Shown one piece after another: positions 22,527-31,976 of a stretch of DNA of 41,607 nt. Numbering within the stretch: position 1 is the first letter of the stretch; each line of letters begins with the position of its first letter. Source of the DNA: Oscillospiraceae bacterium. Its GTDB lineage: Bacteria; Bacillota; Clostridia; Oscillospirales; Acutalibacteraceae. The position numbers and the translations under genes are program-made. The stretch is from assembly GCA_031271865.1 (NCBI GenBank), contig JAISUW010000009.1, positions 1 to 41,607 of the forward strand, given 5' to 3'. Under the pieces are notes generated by a model, which was given only the letters and a program-made list of their open reading frames with translations, searched no databases and was not told where the DNA came from.

Positions 22527-23144
22527 ATGACCAAGGCAATTATCGGCAAGAAGCTGGGCATGACCCAGGTCTTTGACGAAAAAGGCAACGTCGTCCCTGT
22601 GACCGTTGTGGAAGCCGGTCCGTGCGCTGTTGTAGCAACCAAGACAGCGGAGAAAGACGGCTATGCAGCAGTCCAGCTCGGTTTCGGCGACATCGCCCTG
22701 AAGCAAGTCACGAAGCCAATGCAAGGCCATTACAAGAAGAACGACGCGCCCCTCAAGCGTATCCTGCGCGAATTCCCGATTGAGGTCGAAGGCAAAGTCG
22801 TAAAGGCGGATGTCTTTGCCGTCGGCGATGTCGTGGATGTCCACGGCAAATCCAAGGGAAAAGGAACTGCCGGTGCCATCAAGCGCTGGAACTTCCACCG
22901 CCTGAAGGAATCCCACGGTACAGGCCCCGTCGCCCGCCATGCCGGCTCTCTGGGTGCCTGCTCCACACCGTCCCGCGTATATAAAGGAAAGAAGCTCGCC
23001 GGGCACTTAGGTGCGGAGAAAGTCACCGTGCAGAACCTCAAGGTTGTTGCCGTTGACGCGGAGAACAACACCATCGCCATCAAGGGTGCCATCCCCGGAC
23101 CCAAGGGCGGCTATGTCACCATCACGGATGCCGTGAAAGCGTAA
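22527..23144 (+). CDS. rplC: 50S ribosomal protein L3
   Basis: L3 is an early-assembly protein reaching towards the peptidyl transferase centre. The 205-aa protein begins IIGKKLGMTQVFDEKGNVVP and has the conserved GKGTAGAIKRWNFHR and SLGACSTPSRVYKGKKLAGH loop (residues ~110-155). Ribosome binding site AAGGAGG. Normal length; operon position second, as in most Firmicutes. Confidence 0.98.
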   Translation: MTKAIIGKKLGMTQVFDEKGNVVPVTVVEAGPCAVVATKTAEKDGYAAVQLGFGDIALKQVTKPMQGHYKKNDAPLKRILREFPIEVEGKVVKADVFAVGDVVDVHGKSKGKGTAGAIKRWNFHRLKESHGTGPVARHAGSLGACSTPSRVYKGKKLAGHLGAEKVTVQNLKVVAVDAENNTIAIKGAIPGPKGGYVTITDAVKA

Positions 23145-23189
23145 TACGGCGGCAGTTACCCGCCCACTCTGACAAAGGAGAACCCGGTT

Positions 23190-23852
23190 ATGCCAAGCAT
23201 AGCAGTATATGATAAGACCGGCGCAGAGATTGAGCAAATCAATCTCTCGGACGAAGTCTTTGGGATTACCCCCCACATCCCGGCCATGCACCTTGTGGTC
23301 AAGAGCTACCTCGCAAACCAACGCCGCGGCACGCAGAGCACTCTCACCCGCGGAGAGGTCAGCGGAGGCGGCAAAAAACCGTGGCGCCAGAAAGGCACCG
23401 GCCGCGCCCGTCAGGGCAGCACCCGGTCCCCGCAATGGACGCACGGCGGCGTAGCGCTCGGGCCCAAACCCCGCGACTATGTGATTGATGTCAACAAGAA
23501 AGTCCGCCGTCTGGCCATCAAGTCCGCCCTCTCTGCGAAGGTGGCGGATAGCGAAGTGAAAGTACTCGATACATTCGGTCTGGAGGGCATTAAGACCAAG
23601 GAGGCAGCCGCTGTTTTGGATGCCTTGGAGGTTGGAAAGAAAACCCTGATTGTTGTTCCCGAAAATGATGAATACACCTACAAGTCCGCCCGCAACATTG
23701 CCGGCGTGAAGGTGGTTCCCACGAATAGCGTTTGCGTGTATGACGTGCTCAACGCCAATACCCTGCTCCTGCTCAAGGACAGCGTGGCGGCTTTGGAGGC
23801 GCTGTACGCGTCTGCTTCTGCGTCAGAAACGGCGGAAGAGGAGGTTGCGTAA
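23190..23852 (+). CDS. rplD: 50S ribosomal protein L4
   Basis: L4 binds 23S rRNA domain I and lines the exit tunnel; in some bacteria it also represses its own operon. The 220-aa protein has the [19 protein letters not shown] tunnel loop (residues ~53-72) and a C-terminal Ala/Ser/Glu tail ([12 protein letters not shown]) slightly longer than usual. rplW starts only 1 nt after its stop. Confidence 0.98.
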   Translation: MPSIAVYDKTGAEIEQINLSDEVFGITPHIPAMHLVVKSYLANQRRGTQSTLTRGEVSGGGKKPWRQKGTGRARQGSTRSPQWTHGGVALGPKPRDYVIDVNKKVRRLAIKSALSAKVADSEVKVLDTFGLEGIKTKEAAAVLDALEVGKKTLIVVPENDEYTYKSARNIAGVKVVPTNSVCVYDVLNANTLLLLKDSVAALEALYASASASETAEEEVA

Positions 23853-23853
23853 G

Positions 23854-24147
23854 ATGGCATTCGCACATGACATTATCATCAAGCCGATTATAACGGAAGA
23901 GTCCATGGCCGGTGCACAGCAGAAGAAGTATACCTTTAAAGTAGCTTCCGATGCCACAAAGCCCGTTATCGCCAAAGCAGCCGAGGAAGTCTTCGGCGTG
24001 AAGGTAAAGAAAGTCAACACTGTAAGCATGAAAGGGCACTTCCGCCGCTATGGCCGCTTCAGCGGATACAAGAGCGACTGGAAGAAAGCCATCATCACCC
24101 TGACGGACGACAGCAAGACCATCGAGTTCTTCGATGCGATGTCGTAA
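23854..24147 (+). CDS. rplW: 50S ribosomal protein L23
   Basis: L23 lies at the tunnel exit, docking trigger factor and SRP. It has 97 aa: MAFAHDIIIKPIITEESMA at the start, then YTFKVASDATKPVIAKAAEE and VKKVNTVSMKGHFRRYGR. ATG 23854 is preceded by GAGGAGG inside the rplD end; the open frame back to 23740 lies within rplD and is rejected. Confidence 0.97.
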   Translation: MAFAHDIIIKPIITEESMAGAQQKKYTFKVASDATKPVIAKAAEEVFGVKVKKVNTVSMKGHFRRYGRFSGYKSDWKKAIITLTDDSKTIEFFDAMS

Positions 24148-24229
24148 GGGTGAGAGGAAACCCGGAATCAAGCGGCGATGTAAGGGGATCGGCCAATCCC
24201 GCTAAGCCGCTTAGATAGGAGAGAATACC

Positions 24230-25063
24230 TTGGCTATTAAGATTTACAAACCCACTACCAACGGCCGCCGCAACATGACCACCACGGATTACAGCGGCCT
24301 GAGCAAGGTGAAGCCGGAAAAGAGCCTCCTTGCTCCCAAGAACAAGCATGCCGGACGCAACTCCTACGGACGCATCACCGTACGCCACCGCGGCGGCGGC
24401 AACCGGCAGAAGTACCGCCTGATTGACTTTAAGCGCCAGAAAACAGATGTCCCGGCGACAGTCAAAACACTCGAGTACGACCCCAACCGCAGCGCATTCA
24501 TCGCCCTCATCGAATACACGGACGGCGTGAAGAGCTACATCCTTGCCCCGGCAGGGCTGTCGGTCGGCGATACGGTCATTGCCGGTGCAGGTGCGGACAT
24601 TAAGCCCGGCAATGCACTACCGCTTTCCGCAATCCCGACCGGTACGGTGATACATAACATTGAGCTGTACCCCGGCCGCGGCGGTCAGCTGGTGCGCTCC
24701 GCCGGAACCTCCGCACAGCTCATGGCGAAGGAAGGCGACCTCGCCCTCCTGCGCTTGCCCAGCGGCGAACTGCGCAACGTCCCCGCCAAGTGCATCGCGA
24801 CCATCGGTACGGTATCCAATACCGACCATGAGAATGTCAAGGTCGGTAAAGCCGGGCGCACACGGCACAAGGGTATCCGCCCGACCGTCCGCGGCTCTGT
24901 CATGAACCCCTGCGACCACCCGCACGGCGGCGGCGAGGGCAAATCCCCGATTGGACGCCCCGGCCCCGTCACCCCGTGGGGTAAACCGGCACTTGGTCTG
25001 AAGACACGTAAGCACCATAAGCAATCCAACAAACTCATCGTCAAGCGCCGCAACGGCAAGTAA
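24230..25063 (+). CDS. rplB: 50S ribosomal protein L2
   Basis: L2 is needed for subunit joining and peptidyl transfer. The 277-aa protein has normal length and starts [18 protein letters not shown]; the initiation codon is TTG at 24230, 6 nt after AGGAGAG, an uncommon start for so highly expressed a gene. The conserved [21 protein letters not shown] and the C-terminal [20 protein letters not shown], with the catalytic-site His region, are intact. Confidence 0.98.
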   Translation: MAIKIYKPTTNGRRNMTTTDYSGLSKVKPEKSLLAPKNKHAGRNSYGRITVRHRGGGNRQKYRLIDFKRQKTDVPATVKTLEYDPNRSAFIALIEYTDGVKSYILAPAGLSVGDTVIAGAGADIKPGNALPLSAIPTGTVIHNIELYPGRGGQLVRSAGTSAQLMAKEGDLALLRLPSGELRNVPAKCIATIGTVSNTDHENVKVGKAGRTRHKGIRPTVRGSVMNPCDHPHGGGEGKSPIGRPGPVTPWGKPALGLKTRKHHKQSNKLIVKRRNGK

Positions 25064-25081
25064 GAAGGAGGCTGAAACACA

Positions 25082-25366
25082 ATGAGCAGATCCCAGAAAC
25101 TCATGGAGCGCGGCCCCTTCGTACAGGAGAAGCTCCTCGCCCGCGTCCAGAAGATGAACGAAACCCGACAAAAGCAAGTGCTGAAGACATGGAGCCGCGC
25201 CTCAACGATTTACCCTGATTTCGTCGGACATACGTTCGCTGTTCATGACGGACGCAAGCATATTCCGGTGTATGTCACAGAGGACATGGTCGGACACAAA
25301 CTCGGCGAATTCGCGCCCACCCGCACATTCAAAGGCCATGCGGGCAGCAAGACAGGGAAGAAATAA
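25082..25366 (+). CDS. rpsS: 30S ribosomal protein S19
   Basis: S19 forms the 30S head with S13 and contacts the A-site tRNA. The 94-aa protein has the family hallmarks [39 protein letters not shown] and [17 protein letters not shown]. Ribosome binding site AAGGAGG, 18 nt after rplB. Confidence 0.98.
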   Translation: MSRSQKLMERGPFVQEKLLARVQKMNETRQKQVLKTWSRASTIYPDFVGHTFAVHDGRKHIPVYVTEDMVGHKLGEFAPTRTFKGHAGSKTGKK

Positions 25367-25399
25367 CGCTCCCGCATCTTCCGAAAAGGAGTATAAGCA

Positions 25400-25732
25400 A
25401 TGGCAACCGCGAAAGCTACCTACATTCGGATGAGCCCGCGCAAGGTGAAGATTGTGCTTGACCTCATCCGCAACCAGAACGCCGAGAAAGCGCTGGCGAT
25501 TCTGAAGTACACCCCCCGCGCCGCCTGTGAGCCGATTGCGAAGGTTCTCAACTCCGCTATCGCCAATGCCGTGAATAACGATGGAATGGATCGCGATACG
25601 CTTGTTGTTTCCGAGTGCTATGTCGGGCAGGCTGCGACACAGAAGCGGATGCGCCCCCGTGCCAAAGGCCGCGGCGACCGTATCCTGAAGAAGAGTTCCC
25701 ACATCACCGTGACCGTCACCGAGGCGGCGTAA
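25400..25732 (+). CDS. rplV: 50S ribosomal protein L22
   Basis: L22 contacts all six 23S domains and its beta-hairpin lines the exit tunnel. It has 110 aa with YIRMSPRKVKIVLDLIR at the N-terminus, the tunnel hairpin around VGQAATQKRMRPRAKGRGDR and C-terminal SSHITVTVTE. Ribosome binding site AAAAGGAG; standard order between S19 and S3. Confidence 0.97.
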   Translation: MATAKATYIRMSPRKVKIVLDLIRNQNAEKALAILKYTPRAACEPIAKVLNSAIANAVNNDGMDRDTLVVSECYVGQAATQKRMRPRAKGRGDRILKKSSHITVTVTEAA

Positions 25733-25780
25733 CTAAGGGGTTTCCCCCATTCGAGAGAGCATTGACAAGGAGAGTCAACT

Positions 25781-26764
25781 ATGGGACAAAAGGTAAATCC
25801 CACCGGCCTGCGGATTGGCGTCACAAAGCCATGGGAATCCCGTTGGTACGCGAAGGATAAGGACTTCGGCGACACACTCGTGGAAGATTACCGTCTGCGT
25901 GAGTTTCTGCTGAAGCACCTCGCCTCCGCCGGCGTGCCGAAGATTGAGATTGAGCGCGATTCCAAGCGCGTTTACATCAAGATTCACTGTGCGAAGCCCG
26001 GCATTATCATCGGACGCCAAGGTGCGGAGATTGATAAGCTGCGCGGTCTTTGCGAGAAGAAGCTCGGCGGGAAGAGCGTTTCGGTCGATGTCATCGAAAT
26101 CAAGCAGCCCGACCTGAATGCGCAGCTCGTGGCAGAGGGTATTGCCCAGCAGCTCGAAAAGCGCGTGAGCTACCGCCGCGCACTGAAGCTCGCAATCGGC
26201 CGCACCATGAAGCTCGGTGCCATGGGCATCAAGACACAGGTCAGCGGCAGGTTGGGCGGAGCGGAAATTGCGCGCTCCGAGCACTACCACGAGGGCACGA
26301 TTCCCCTCCAGACCATCCGCGCAGACATTGATTACGGCTTTGCAGAAGCAAAAACAACCTATGGGCGTATCGGCGTTAAAGTATGGCTGTACAAAGGCGA
26401 GATGCTCCATGCCGTACAGGCGGCCGGCGAACAGCGCCGCCGCTATGACGACCGTCCGCGCCGTGACGACCGTCCGCGCCGACCGTCCGGCGACCGTCCA
26501 AGCGGTGACCGTCCGTCCGGCGACCGTCCGCCGCGTACGCAAGGCGACCGTCCGGCACGTCCCGCTGGTGACCGTCCGTACCGTCCGGCAGGTGACCGTC
26601 CGCCGCGTCCGGCAGGCGACCGTCCGGCTCGTCCGGCAGGCGACCGTCCGGCTCGCCCGGCAGGTGACCGCCCTGCACGTCCGGCAGGCGCAGGTCCGCG
26701 TCCCGCAGGCGACCGTCCGGCAGGTCCGCGTCCGGCGCGTCCCGCAGAAGGAGGGCAGAACTAA
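25781..26764 (+). CDS. rpsC: 30S ribosomal protein S3 with long GDRPARPA-repeat tail
   Basis: S3 lines the mRNA entry tunnel and has helicase activity with S4 and S5. The first ~218 residues are a normal S3, starting [20 protein letters not shown], with the KH domain ([20 protein letters not shown] near residue 70) and the C-terminal [14 protein letters not shown]. Residues ~219-327 are an extra tail of Arg, Asp, Gly, Pro and Ala: first DDRPRR units, then about ten GDRPARPA-like octads, net basic and surely disordered. Such length (327 aa against ~215-230) is unusual. The stop overlaps the rplP start by one base (TAATG). Confidence 0.97.
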   Translation: MGQKVNPTGLRIGVTKPWESRWYAKDKDFGDTLVEDYRLREFLLKHLASAGVPKIEIERDSKRVYIKIHCAKPGIIIGRQGAEIDKLRGLCEKKLGGKSVSVDVIEIKQPDLNAQLVAEGIAQQLEKRVSYRRALKLAIGRTMKLGAMGIKTQVSGRLGGAEIARSEHYHEGTIPLQTIRADIDYGFAEAKTTYGRIGVKVWLYKGEMLHAVQAAGEQRRRYDDRPRRDDRPRRPSGDRPSGDRPSGDRPPRTQGDRPARPAGDRPYRPAGDRPPRPAGDRPARPAGDRPARPAGDRPARPAGAGPRPAGDRPAGPRPARPAEGGQN

Positions 26765-27207
26765 TGCTGTTACCCAAACGCGTTAAGCACCGCAAGCAGC
26801 AGCGCGGCCGCATGACCGGCAAGGCTACCCGCGGTAACTTCATTTCCAATGGTGAGTACGGTCTGCAAGCCCTCGAACCCTGTTGGATTACCGCCAACCA
26901 GATTGAGGCCGCCCGTATTGCCATGACCCGCCACATTAAGCGCGGCGGTAAGGTATGGATAAAAATATTCCCCGACAAGCCCGTCACCGCGAAACCGGCC
27001 GAGACCCGCATGGGTTCCGGTAAAGGCGCACCCGAGTATTGGGTCGCCGTTGTCAAGCCCGGCCGTGTACTCTTTGAGATTGCCGGCGTTGATACGGAAC
27101 TCGCCCGCGAAGCCATGCGCTTGGCCGCGAATAAGCTTCCCTGCAAGGCGAAGTTTATCACCAAGGCCGAGGCTTCGGAAACCGCAGAAGGAGGAGAAGC
27201 CGAATGA
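26764..27207 (+). CDS. rplP: 50S ribosomal protein L16
   Basis: L16 organises the A-site and the 5S region. The 147-aa protein starts [20 protein letters not shown] and has [21 protein letters not shown] and the conserved [21 protein letters not shown] (in part [12 protein letters not shown]) loop. The start overlaps the rpsC stop, and the end overlaps rpmC by 4 nt (ATGA), implying coupled translation. Confidence 0.98.
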   Translation: MLLPKRVKHRKQQRGRMTGKATRGNFISNGEYGLQALEPCWITANQIEAARIAMTRHIKRGGKVWIKIFPDKPVTAKPAETRMGSGKGAPEYWVAVVKPGRVLFEIAGVDTELAREAMRLAANKLPCKAKFITKAEASETAEGGEAE

Positions 27208-27404
27208 AAGCAGAAGAAATCCGCGGCCTTTCTCCCGAGAAGCAAGCAGAGAAGCTGAAGGAACTGAAGCAGGAGCTGTTTAATCTCCGCTTCCAAGCCG
27301 CTATCAACCAGCTCGACAACCCGGCACGGATTAAGGCTGTCAAGAAAGACATCGCCCGCATCCTGACAATCCAAAACCAAGCTGCCAAAGCAGCGGCTGT
27401 CTGA
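27204..27404 (+). CDS. rpmC: 50S ribosomal protein L29
   Basis: Small helical protein (66 aa) at the tunnel exit beside L23. It has [18 protein letters not shown], the family motif [20 protein letters not shown] and [10 protein letters not shown]. The ATG lies in the rplP stop (ATGA); GGAGGAG precedes it within rplP. Confidence 0.97.
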   Translation: MKAEEIRGLSPEKQAEKLKELKQELFNLRFQAAINQLDNPARIKAVKKDIARILTIQNQAAKAAAV

Positions 27405-27417
27405 GGAGGATACATAG

Positions 27418-27681
27418 ATGAGTGAACAAACCAGAAACCTCCGGAAGACCCGCGTCGGTGTGGTTGCCAGCGATAAGATGGACAAGACCGTCGTTGTGGC
27501 TATCAAGGACAAGGTACCCCATCCGCTCTACAAGAAGATCATCAATCGCACCCTGCGCGTCAAGGCGCATGATGAGGAGAACAAATGCGGCATCGGTGAC
27601 CGCGTCCTCTTGATGGAAACCCGTCCGCTCTCCAAGGATAAGCGTTGGCGCGTAGTGGACATCCTCGAGAAAGCCAAGTAA
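27418..27681 (+). CDS. rpsQ: 30S ribosomal protein S17
   Basis: Primary 16S binding protein of OB fold; 87 aa. Motifs: [20 protein letters not shown], then [20 protein letters not shown] and [19 protein letters not shown] at the end. Ribosome binding site GAGGAG, 13 nt after rpmC. Normal length and position. Confidence 0.97.
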   Translation: MSEQTRNLRKTRVGVVASDKMDKTVVVAIKDKVPHPLYKKIINRTLRVKAHDEENKCGIGDRVLLMETRPLSKDKRWRVVDILEKAK

Positions 27682-27739
27682 GAATCGGCGTTATGTCGGT
27701 ATTTACCGACCTCTTTCGTGCAGATAAGGAGAAACAGCT

Positions 27740-28108
27740 ATGATTCAGCAAGAAACCCGCCTGAAGGTCGCCGATAACACCGGTGCCAAGGAACTGGGCG
27801 TTATCCGTGTTCTGGGCGGCACCCGCCGCCGCTATGCGCACGTCGGAGATGTGGTCGTGTGTTCCGTAAAGAAAGCCGCGCCCGGCGGCGTCGTCAAGAA
27901 AGGCGATGTGGTTCGCGCCGTAATCGTGCGCACTGCCTTTGCGCTCCGCCGCAGCGATGGAACCTACATCCGTTTTGATGAGAATGCTGCCGTTATCATT
28001 AAGGAAGATAAGAACCCCCGCGGCACGCGTATCTTTGGGCCTGTCGCCCGCGAACTGCGCGAAAAGGAATACACCAAAATCCTTTCCCTGGCACCCGAAG
28101 TGCTTTAA
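27740..28108 (+). CDS. rplN: 50S ribosomal protein L14
   Basis: L14 forms part of the B5/B8 intersubunit bridges and binds RsfS. The 122-aa protein is of standard length: [39 protein letters not shown] and [20 protein letters not shown]. Ribosome binding site AAGGAG. Confidence 0.98.
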   Translation: MIQQETRLKVADNTGAKELGVIRVLGGTRRRYAHVGDVVVCSVKKAAPGGVVKKGDVVRAVIVRTAFALRRSDGTYIRFDENAAVIIKEDKNPRGTRIFGPVARELREKEYTKILSLAPEVL

Positions 28109-28158
28109 GAAGCTCCCGAATCCGCGTCCAGTTCGCGGATACTCCATAGGAGGACATT

Positions 28159-28497
28159 ATGAGTAATCAAATCCCCAAAGTCCACGTCCGGACCGGCGAT
28201 GAAGTCGTTGTGATTTCCGGCAAGTGGCGCGGAAAACGAGGCGAAGTGATGCAAGTCGCCCCGAAAGAAGGCAAAGTCATCGTCAAGGGTGCGGGTATTG
28301 TGTCCAAGCACATCAAGCCCCGCAAGATGGGCGAGCAGGGCGGCATCATCAAGGCCGAGGGGCCGCTGTATGCCTCCAAGGTCCAGCTTGTCTGCCCGAA
28401 ATGCCACCAGCCCACACGCATCGGTCATACCTTTGACGAAAAGGGCGAGAAACACCGCGTTTGCAAAAACCCCAACTGCGGCAAATTGATTGACTGA
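28159..28497 (+). CDS. rplX: 50S ribosomal protein L24, zinc-ribbon type
   Basis: Assembly-initiating 23S binding protein with a KOW motif near the start ([20 protein letters not shown]). The 112-aa copy ends in a Cys4 cluster, CPKC near residue 78 and CKNPNC near 104, which should bind zinc; many Clostridia have a C-terminal cysteine ribbon in L24, whereas B. subtilis lacks it. Ribosome binding site AGGAGG. Confidence 0.96.
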   Translation: MSNQIPKVHVRTGDEVVVISGKWRGKRGEVMQVAPKEGKVIVKGAGIVSKHIKPRKMGEQGGIIKAEGPLYASKVQLVCPKCHQPTRIGHTFDEKGEKHRVCKNPNCGKLID

Positions 28498-28517
28498 GAA
28501 GGGAGTGCGTGACTACT

Positions 28518-29063
28518 ATGGCAAGGCTTGCAGAGTTCTATACAGAGACCGTGGCGCCGAAGCTCATGGAGAAGTTCCAATATAAGAGCGTCATGCAGAT
28601 CCCGAAAGTGGATAAAATCATTGTCAACGTTGCTTGCGGCGAGGCGCGGGACAACCCGAAGATGGTAGATGCCATTGTCGCCGACCTGCGTGCCATCACC
28701 GGACAGAAACCGGTTTTGTGCAAGGCAAAGAAGTCCGTCGCGAACTTCAAACTGCGCGAAGGCATGACAATCGGCGCGAAAGTGACTCTCCGCGGAGCGC
28801 GGATGTATGAGTTCATCGACCGCTTCTTCAATCTTGCTCTCCCCCGTGTGCGCGACTTCCGCGGTATCAACCCCGATTCCTTTGACGGCCGCGGGAATTA
28901 TAACATGGGCGTCAAAGAGCAGCTCATCTTCCCGGAAATCGACTACGACAAAATCGACAAAGTGCGCGGCATGGACATCTGCTTCGTGACCACCGCACCC
29001 AATGATGAAGAAGCCCGCGAACTCCTCACCCTCATGGGTGCGCCGTTTGCAAAAGCCGAATAA
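28518..29063 (+). CDS. rplE: 50S ribosomal protein L5
   Basis: L5 binds 5S rRNA and the P-site tRNA elbow. Using ATG 28518 gives 181 aa beginning [16 protein letters not shown], which aligns with known L5 starts; a GTG at 28509, nearer to AAGGGAG, would add three residues and is the alternative. Core motifs: [40 protein letters not shown] and [20 protein letters not shown]. Confidence 0.97.
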   Translation: MARLAEFYTETVAPKLMEKFQYKSVMQIPKVDKIIVNVACGEARDNPKMVDAIVADLRAITGQKPVLCKAKKSVANFKLREGMTIGAKVTLRGARMYEFIDRFFNLALPRVRDFRGINPDSFDGRGNYNMGVKEQLIFPEIDYDKIDKVRGMDICFVTTAPNDEEARELLTLMGAPFAKAE

Positions 29064-29081
29064 GCAAGGAGGAGAAGATTC

Positions 29082-29267
29082 ATGGCGAAAACATCCCAAA
29101 AGGTCCGTCAGGCGCGGCCGGCGAAGTTCTCCACCCGCGCTTATACCCGCTGCAAAATCTGCGGCCGGCCCCACAGCTACCTGCGTAAGTATGGCGTTTG
29201 CCGTATTTGCTTCCGTGAACTGGCGCATAAAGGCCAGATTCCCGGCGTGCGCAAGGCCAGCTGGTAA
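29082..29267 (+). CDS. rpsN: 30S ribosomal protein S14, zinc type
   Basis: The 61-aa short (C+) form of S14, binding zinc through CKIC (near residue 24) and CRIC (near 40), with [20 protein letters not shown] and the C-terminal [15 protein letters not shown]. Ribosome binding site AAGGAGGAG. The short form is usual for spc-operon S14 in Gram-positives. Confidence 0.98.
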   Translation: MAKTSQKVRQARPAKFSTRAYTRCKICGRPHSYLRKYGVCRICFRELAHKGQIPGVRKASW

Positions 29268-29279
29268 GCCGGAAAGGAC

Positions 29280-29308
29280 GCCGTACGGTGTCCCGGGTGC
29301 CGTACGGC
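29280..29308 (+). other. Hairpin between rpsN and rpsH
   Basis: GCCGTACGG (29280-29288) is perfectly inverted at 29300-29308, loop of 11 nt. It lies in the 105-nt gap between rpsN and rpsH, long for this cluster, and lacks a U-tract. It may be an mRNA control or processing site; no established S8-site match is claimed. Confidence 0.6.
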
Positions 29309-29372
29309 ACCCACCACCCAAATACTTGGCGGCAAGGCCGAACGGCAACTACCGCCGGAACGGAGACAATCT

Positions 29373-29771
29373 ATGCAAGTAACCGACGCAATCGCCGATA
29401 TGCTGACGCGCATCCGCAACGCCAATGATGCCAAGCATGACACGGTGAAGATTCCGGCAAGCAACATCAAGAAGCGCATTGCGCAGATCCTCTTGGACGA
29501 GGGCTACATCCTCGGCTACAAGGTGATTGAGGACGGCAAGCAGGGCATCATAGATGTCCGGTTGAAGTACGGTCCGCACAAATCCAAGGTTATCACGGGA
29601 CTCAAGCGTGTTTCCAAGCCCGGTCTGCGTATTTACGCCGGCTGTGACGAGATTCCGAAGGTCATGCAGGGTTTGGGAGTGGTCATTTTGTCCACCTCGA
29701 AGGGTGTTATGACCGACCGCAAGGCTCGCAAAGAGAACATTGGCGGCGAAGTGCTCGCCTACATTTGGTAA
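29373..29771 (+). CDS. rpsH: 30S ribosomal protein S8
   Basis: Primary 16S central-domain binder and, in E. coli, translational repressor of the spc operon. The 132-aa protein has [40 protein letters not shown] and the C-terminal [20 protein letters not shown]. Ribosome binding site is modest (ACGGAGA). Followed by rplF after 12 nt. Confidence 0.98.
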   Translation: MQVTDAIADMLTRIRNANDAKHDTVKIPASNIKKRIAQILLDEGYILGYKVIEDGKQGIIDVRLKYGPHKSKVITGLKRVSKPGLRIYAGCDEIPKVMQGLGVVILSTSKGVMTDRKARKENIGGEVLAYIW

Positions 29772-29783
29772 GGAGGTACCGTT

Positions 29784-30326
29784 ATGTCCCGCATCGGAAA
29801 AATGCCCATTACGGTACCGGCAGGCGTTGACGTTAAGATTGACGGCAGCACTGTTACCGTGAAAGGCGCAAAAGGCACTCTCACCCGCGAGTTCCCGGCA
29901 GCAATTGCCATCGAGCAGGAAGGTGCCTCCATCAAGGTCAGCAACCCCTCGGGCAACCCGGCGAACGCTGCGTACTGGGGTCTTTCCCGCAGTCTTCTGG
30001 CTAACATGATTTACGGTTGCTCAGAGTCATTCAAGAAAGAACTTGAGGTCAACGGCACCGGTTACCGTGCGCAGAAGCAAGGCAAGAAGCTCATCCTTAC
30101 CGTCGGGTATTCCCACCCGGTTGAGATGGAAGAGAAAGACGGCATCACGATTGATGTCCCGTCTGCGAACAAGATCATCATCAGCGGCCCGGACAAGCAA
30201 AAAGTCGGTCAGTTCGCCGCCGAAGTCCGTGAGAAGCGTCCGCCGGAGCCCTACAAGGGCAAGGGCATCAAGTACGCCACCGAAACCATCCGCCGCAAGG
30301 AAGGCAAGGCCGGTAAGGGCAAATAA
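29784..30326 (+). CDS. rplF: 50S ribosomal protein L6
   Basis: L6 lies near the sarcin-ricin loop and aids factor binding. The 180-aa protein has two repeats; MSRIGKMPITVPAGVDVKID at the start and the C-terminal signature KRPPEPYKGKGIKYATETI. Ribosome binding site AAGGAGG at the rpsH stop. Normal length. Confidence 0.98.
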   Translation: MSRIGKMPITVPAGVDVKIDGSTVTVKGAKGTLTREFPAAIAIEQEGASIKVSNPSGNPANAAYWGLSRSLLANMIYGCSESFKKELEVNGTGYRAQKQGKKLILTVGYSHPVEMEEKDGITIDVPSANKIIISGPDKQKVGQFAAEVREKRPPEPYKGKGIKYATETIRRKEGKAGKGK

Positions 30327-30363
30327 GCCACCCCGTCCGATAAGACCGATAGGAGATTGAAGC

Positions 30364-30723
30364 ATGGTCAGCAAAGTAGATTCCAACAAAGCACGCCAAC
30401 GCCGCCACAAGAGAGTGCGCGGCAAGGTCACAGGTACCGCCGAGCGTCCGCGCCTGAGCGTATACCGTTCCCTCCAGCATATATACTGCCAGGTAATTGA
30501 CGATGTAGCGCAGACGACACTCGTTTCTGCCTCTACTGCCGAGAAAGCCTTCACCGAATACGGCGGCAACAAGTCCGCAGCCAAGGAAATCGGTAAGACG
30601 ATTGCAGAGCGCGCTAAGGCCAAGGGCATTGAATCCGTAGTATTCGACCGCGGCGGCTATGTATACCAAGGCCGTGTGCAGGAACTGGCAGAAGGCGCCC
30701 GCGAAGGCGGACTTCAATTCTGA
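30364..30723 (+). CDS. rplR: 50S ribosomal protein L18
   Basis: 5S rRNA binding protein of the central protuberance, 119 aa. Motifs: [35 protein letters not shown] and the closing [27 protein letters not shown]. Ribosome binding site AGGAG. Normal length and place. Confidence 0.98.
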   Translation: MVSKVDSNKARQRRHKRVRGKVTGTAERPRLSVYRSLQHIYCQVIDDVAQTTLVSASTAEKAFTEYGGNKSAAKEIGKTIAERAKAKGIESVVFDRGGYVYQGRVQELAEGAREGGLQF

Positions 30724-30745
30724 GGTATAGAAGGAGTATTATATC

Positions 30746-31252
30746 ATGGCAGACAAACCCATCGACGCCTCCGGGATTGAACTCGTTGAGCGCGTAGTCG
30801 CCACCAACCGCGTCAGCAAGACGGTCAAGGGCGGACGCATCATGTCCTTCTCCGCGCTGGTTGTGGTCGGTGACGGCAACGGACTGATTGGCTACGGTTT
30901 AGGCAAGTCCCGCGAAGTGCCGGATGCCATCCGTAAGGGCATTCAGGAAGCAAAGAAGAATATGTTCCGCATTACCCTGAAAGGCTCCACGATTCCGCAC
31001 GAAGTCATCGGCAAGTTCGGTGCCGGCCGTGTGCTTCTGAAGCCCGCACCGCCCGGAACCGGCGTTATTGCCGGCGGTCCTGTGCGTGCCGTTGTCGAAA
31101 CCCTCGGCATCCACGACATCCGCACCAAGGCATTGCGCTCCAATAACCCATGCAACGTCGTCCGTGCCACCATGGACGGACTCAAGCAACTCCGCGACGC
31201 TGAGCAAGTCGCCGCCATCCGGGGGAAGAAACCCGAAGATATTACCGCCTAA
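30746..31252 (+). CDS. rpsE: 30S ribosomal protein S5
   Basis: S5 contributes to decoding fidelity and the mRNA helicase site. The 168-aa protein has [40 protein letters not shown] (N-terminal dsRBD-like domain) and the C-terminal [20 protein letters not shown]. Ribosome binding site AAGGAG. Confidence 0.98.
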   Translation: MADKPIDASGIELVERVVATNRVSKTVKGGRIMSFSALVVVGDGNGLIGYGLGKSREVPDAIRKGIQEAKKNMFRITLKGSTIPHEVIGKFGAGRVLLKPAPPGTGVIAGGPVRAVVETLGIHDIRTKALRSNNPCNVVRATMDGLKQLRDAEQVAAIRGKKPEDITA

Positions 31253-31269
31253 GGAGGCTTTGAACAGTC

Positions 31270-31452
31270 ATGGCAGACAAAACAATCACCGTGAAACTCG
31301 TGAAGAGCCTCATCGGTTCCAAAGAGAAGCAGCTGGCAACCGCCGCCGCCCTCGGGCTTCGCAAAATCGGCGATACGACGGAGCAGCCCGACAATGCCGC
31401 TACCAAAGGCAAACTGCGTGTCCTCGCGCACCTGATTGAGGTCACAGAGTAA
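31270..31452 (+). CDS. rpmD: 50S ribosomal protein L30
   Basis: The 60-aa bacterial L30 with KTITVKLVKSLIGSKEKQLA, the RKIGDTTEQPDN turn and a C-terminal LRVLAHLIEVTE. Ribosome binding site AAGGAGG. It stands between S5 and L15 as usual. Confidence 0.97.
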   Translation: MADKTITVKLVKSLIGSKEKQLATAAALGLRKIGDTTEQPDNAATKGKLRVLAHLIEVTE

Positions 31453-31504
31453 GGCAGAAAAGGTGCCGCCGGGCAGCCCGGCAAACAAACTTGGAGGTAT
31501 CATC

Positions 31505-31975
31505 ATGCAGTTGCACGATTTGACGGCCGTCCCCGGCTCGACAAAAGCGAAGAAGCGCGTTGGCCGCGGGCACGGTTCGGGTCAAGGCAAAACGGCCGGC
31601 TACGGTCACAAGGGGCAGAAAGCCCGCAGCGGCGCCAAACGCGCCGGGTTTGAAGGCGGTCAGATGCCCTTGCAGCGCCGTGTTCCGAAGCGCGGATTCA
31701 ATAACATTTTCCGCACAGAATATGCAATTATCAACCTCAAGACGCTGGAAGAAAACTTCGAGGCAGGCGCCGTAGTGGATGAGCAAGCCATCGTAGATGC
31801 AGGATTGCTCAAAAAGACGCTCGCCGGCATAAAGATACTCGGCGAAGGCGAATTGACCAAGCCCCTCACCATCAAGGCCGCGAAGTGTTCCGCTTCCGCC
31901 AAAGAAAAGATTGAAAAAGCGGGCGGCACGGTAGAAGTCACTGTGGTCGAGGAGAAAGCTACGGAGGTGGCATAA
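31505..31975 (+). CDS. rplO: 50S ribosomal protein L15
   Basis: Late-assembly 23S binder of 156 aa. The start MQLHDLTAVPGSTKAKKRVG with GRGHGSGQGKTAGYGHKGQK is the family hallmark; ATG 31505 follows GGAGG, and the frame open back to 31436 lacks a start signal. The C-terminal half (LTKPLTIKAAKCSASAKEKI) is typical. secY follows after 1 nt. Confidence 0.97.
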   Translation: MQLHDLTAVPGSTKAKKRVGRGHGSGQGKTAGYGHKGQKARSGAKRAGFEGGQMPLQRRVPKRGFNNIFRTEYAIINLKTLEENFEAGAVVDEQAIVDAGLLKKTLAGIKILGEGELTKPLTIKAAKCSASAKEKIEKAGGTVEVTVVEEKATEVA

Positions 31976-31976
31976 A

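Noticed and set aside
26217-26786. Second plus-strand frame through the S3 tail (TVRxVRQA repeats)
   Set aside because: It is an alternate reading of the same DNA repeat; there is no start signal and rpsC is clearly the coding frame.
26376-27512. 378-codon minus-strand open frame across rpsC-rplP-rpmC
   Set aside because: It is antisense to certain ribosomal genes and its repetitive end merely mirrors the S3 tail repeats.
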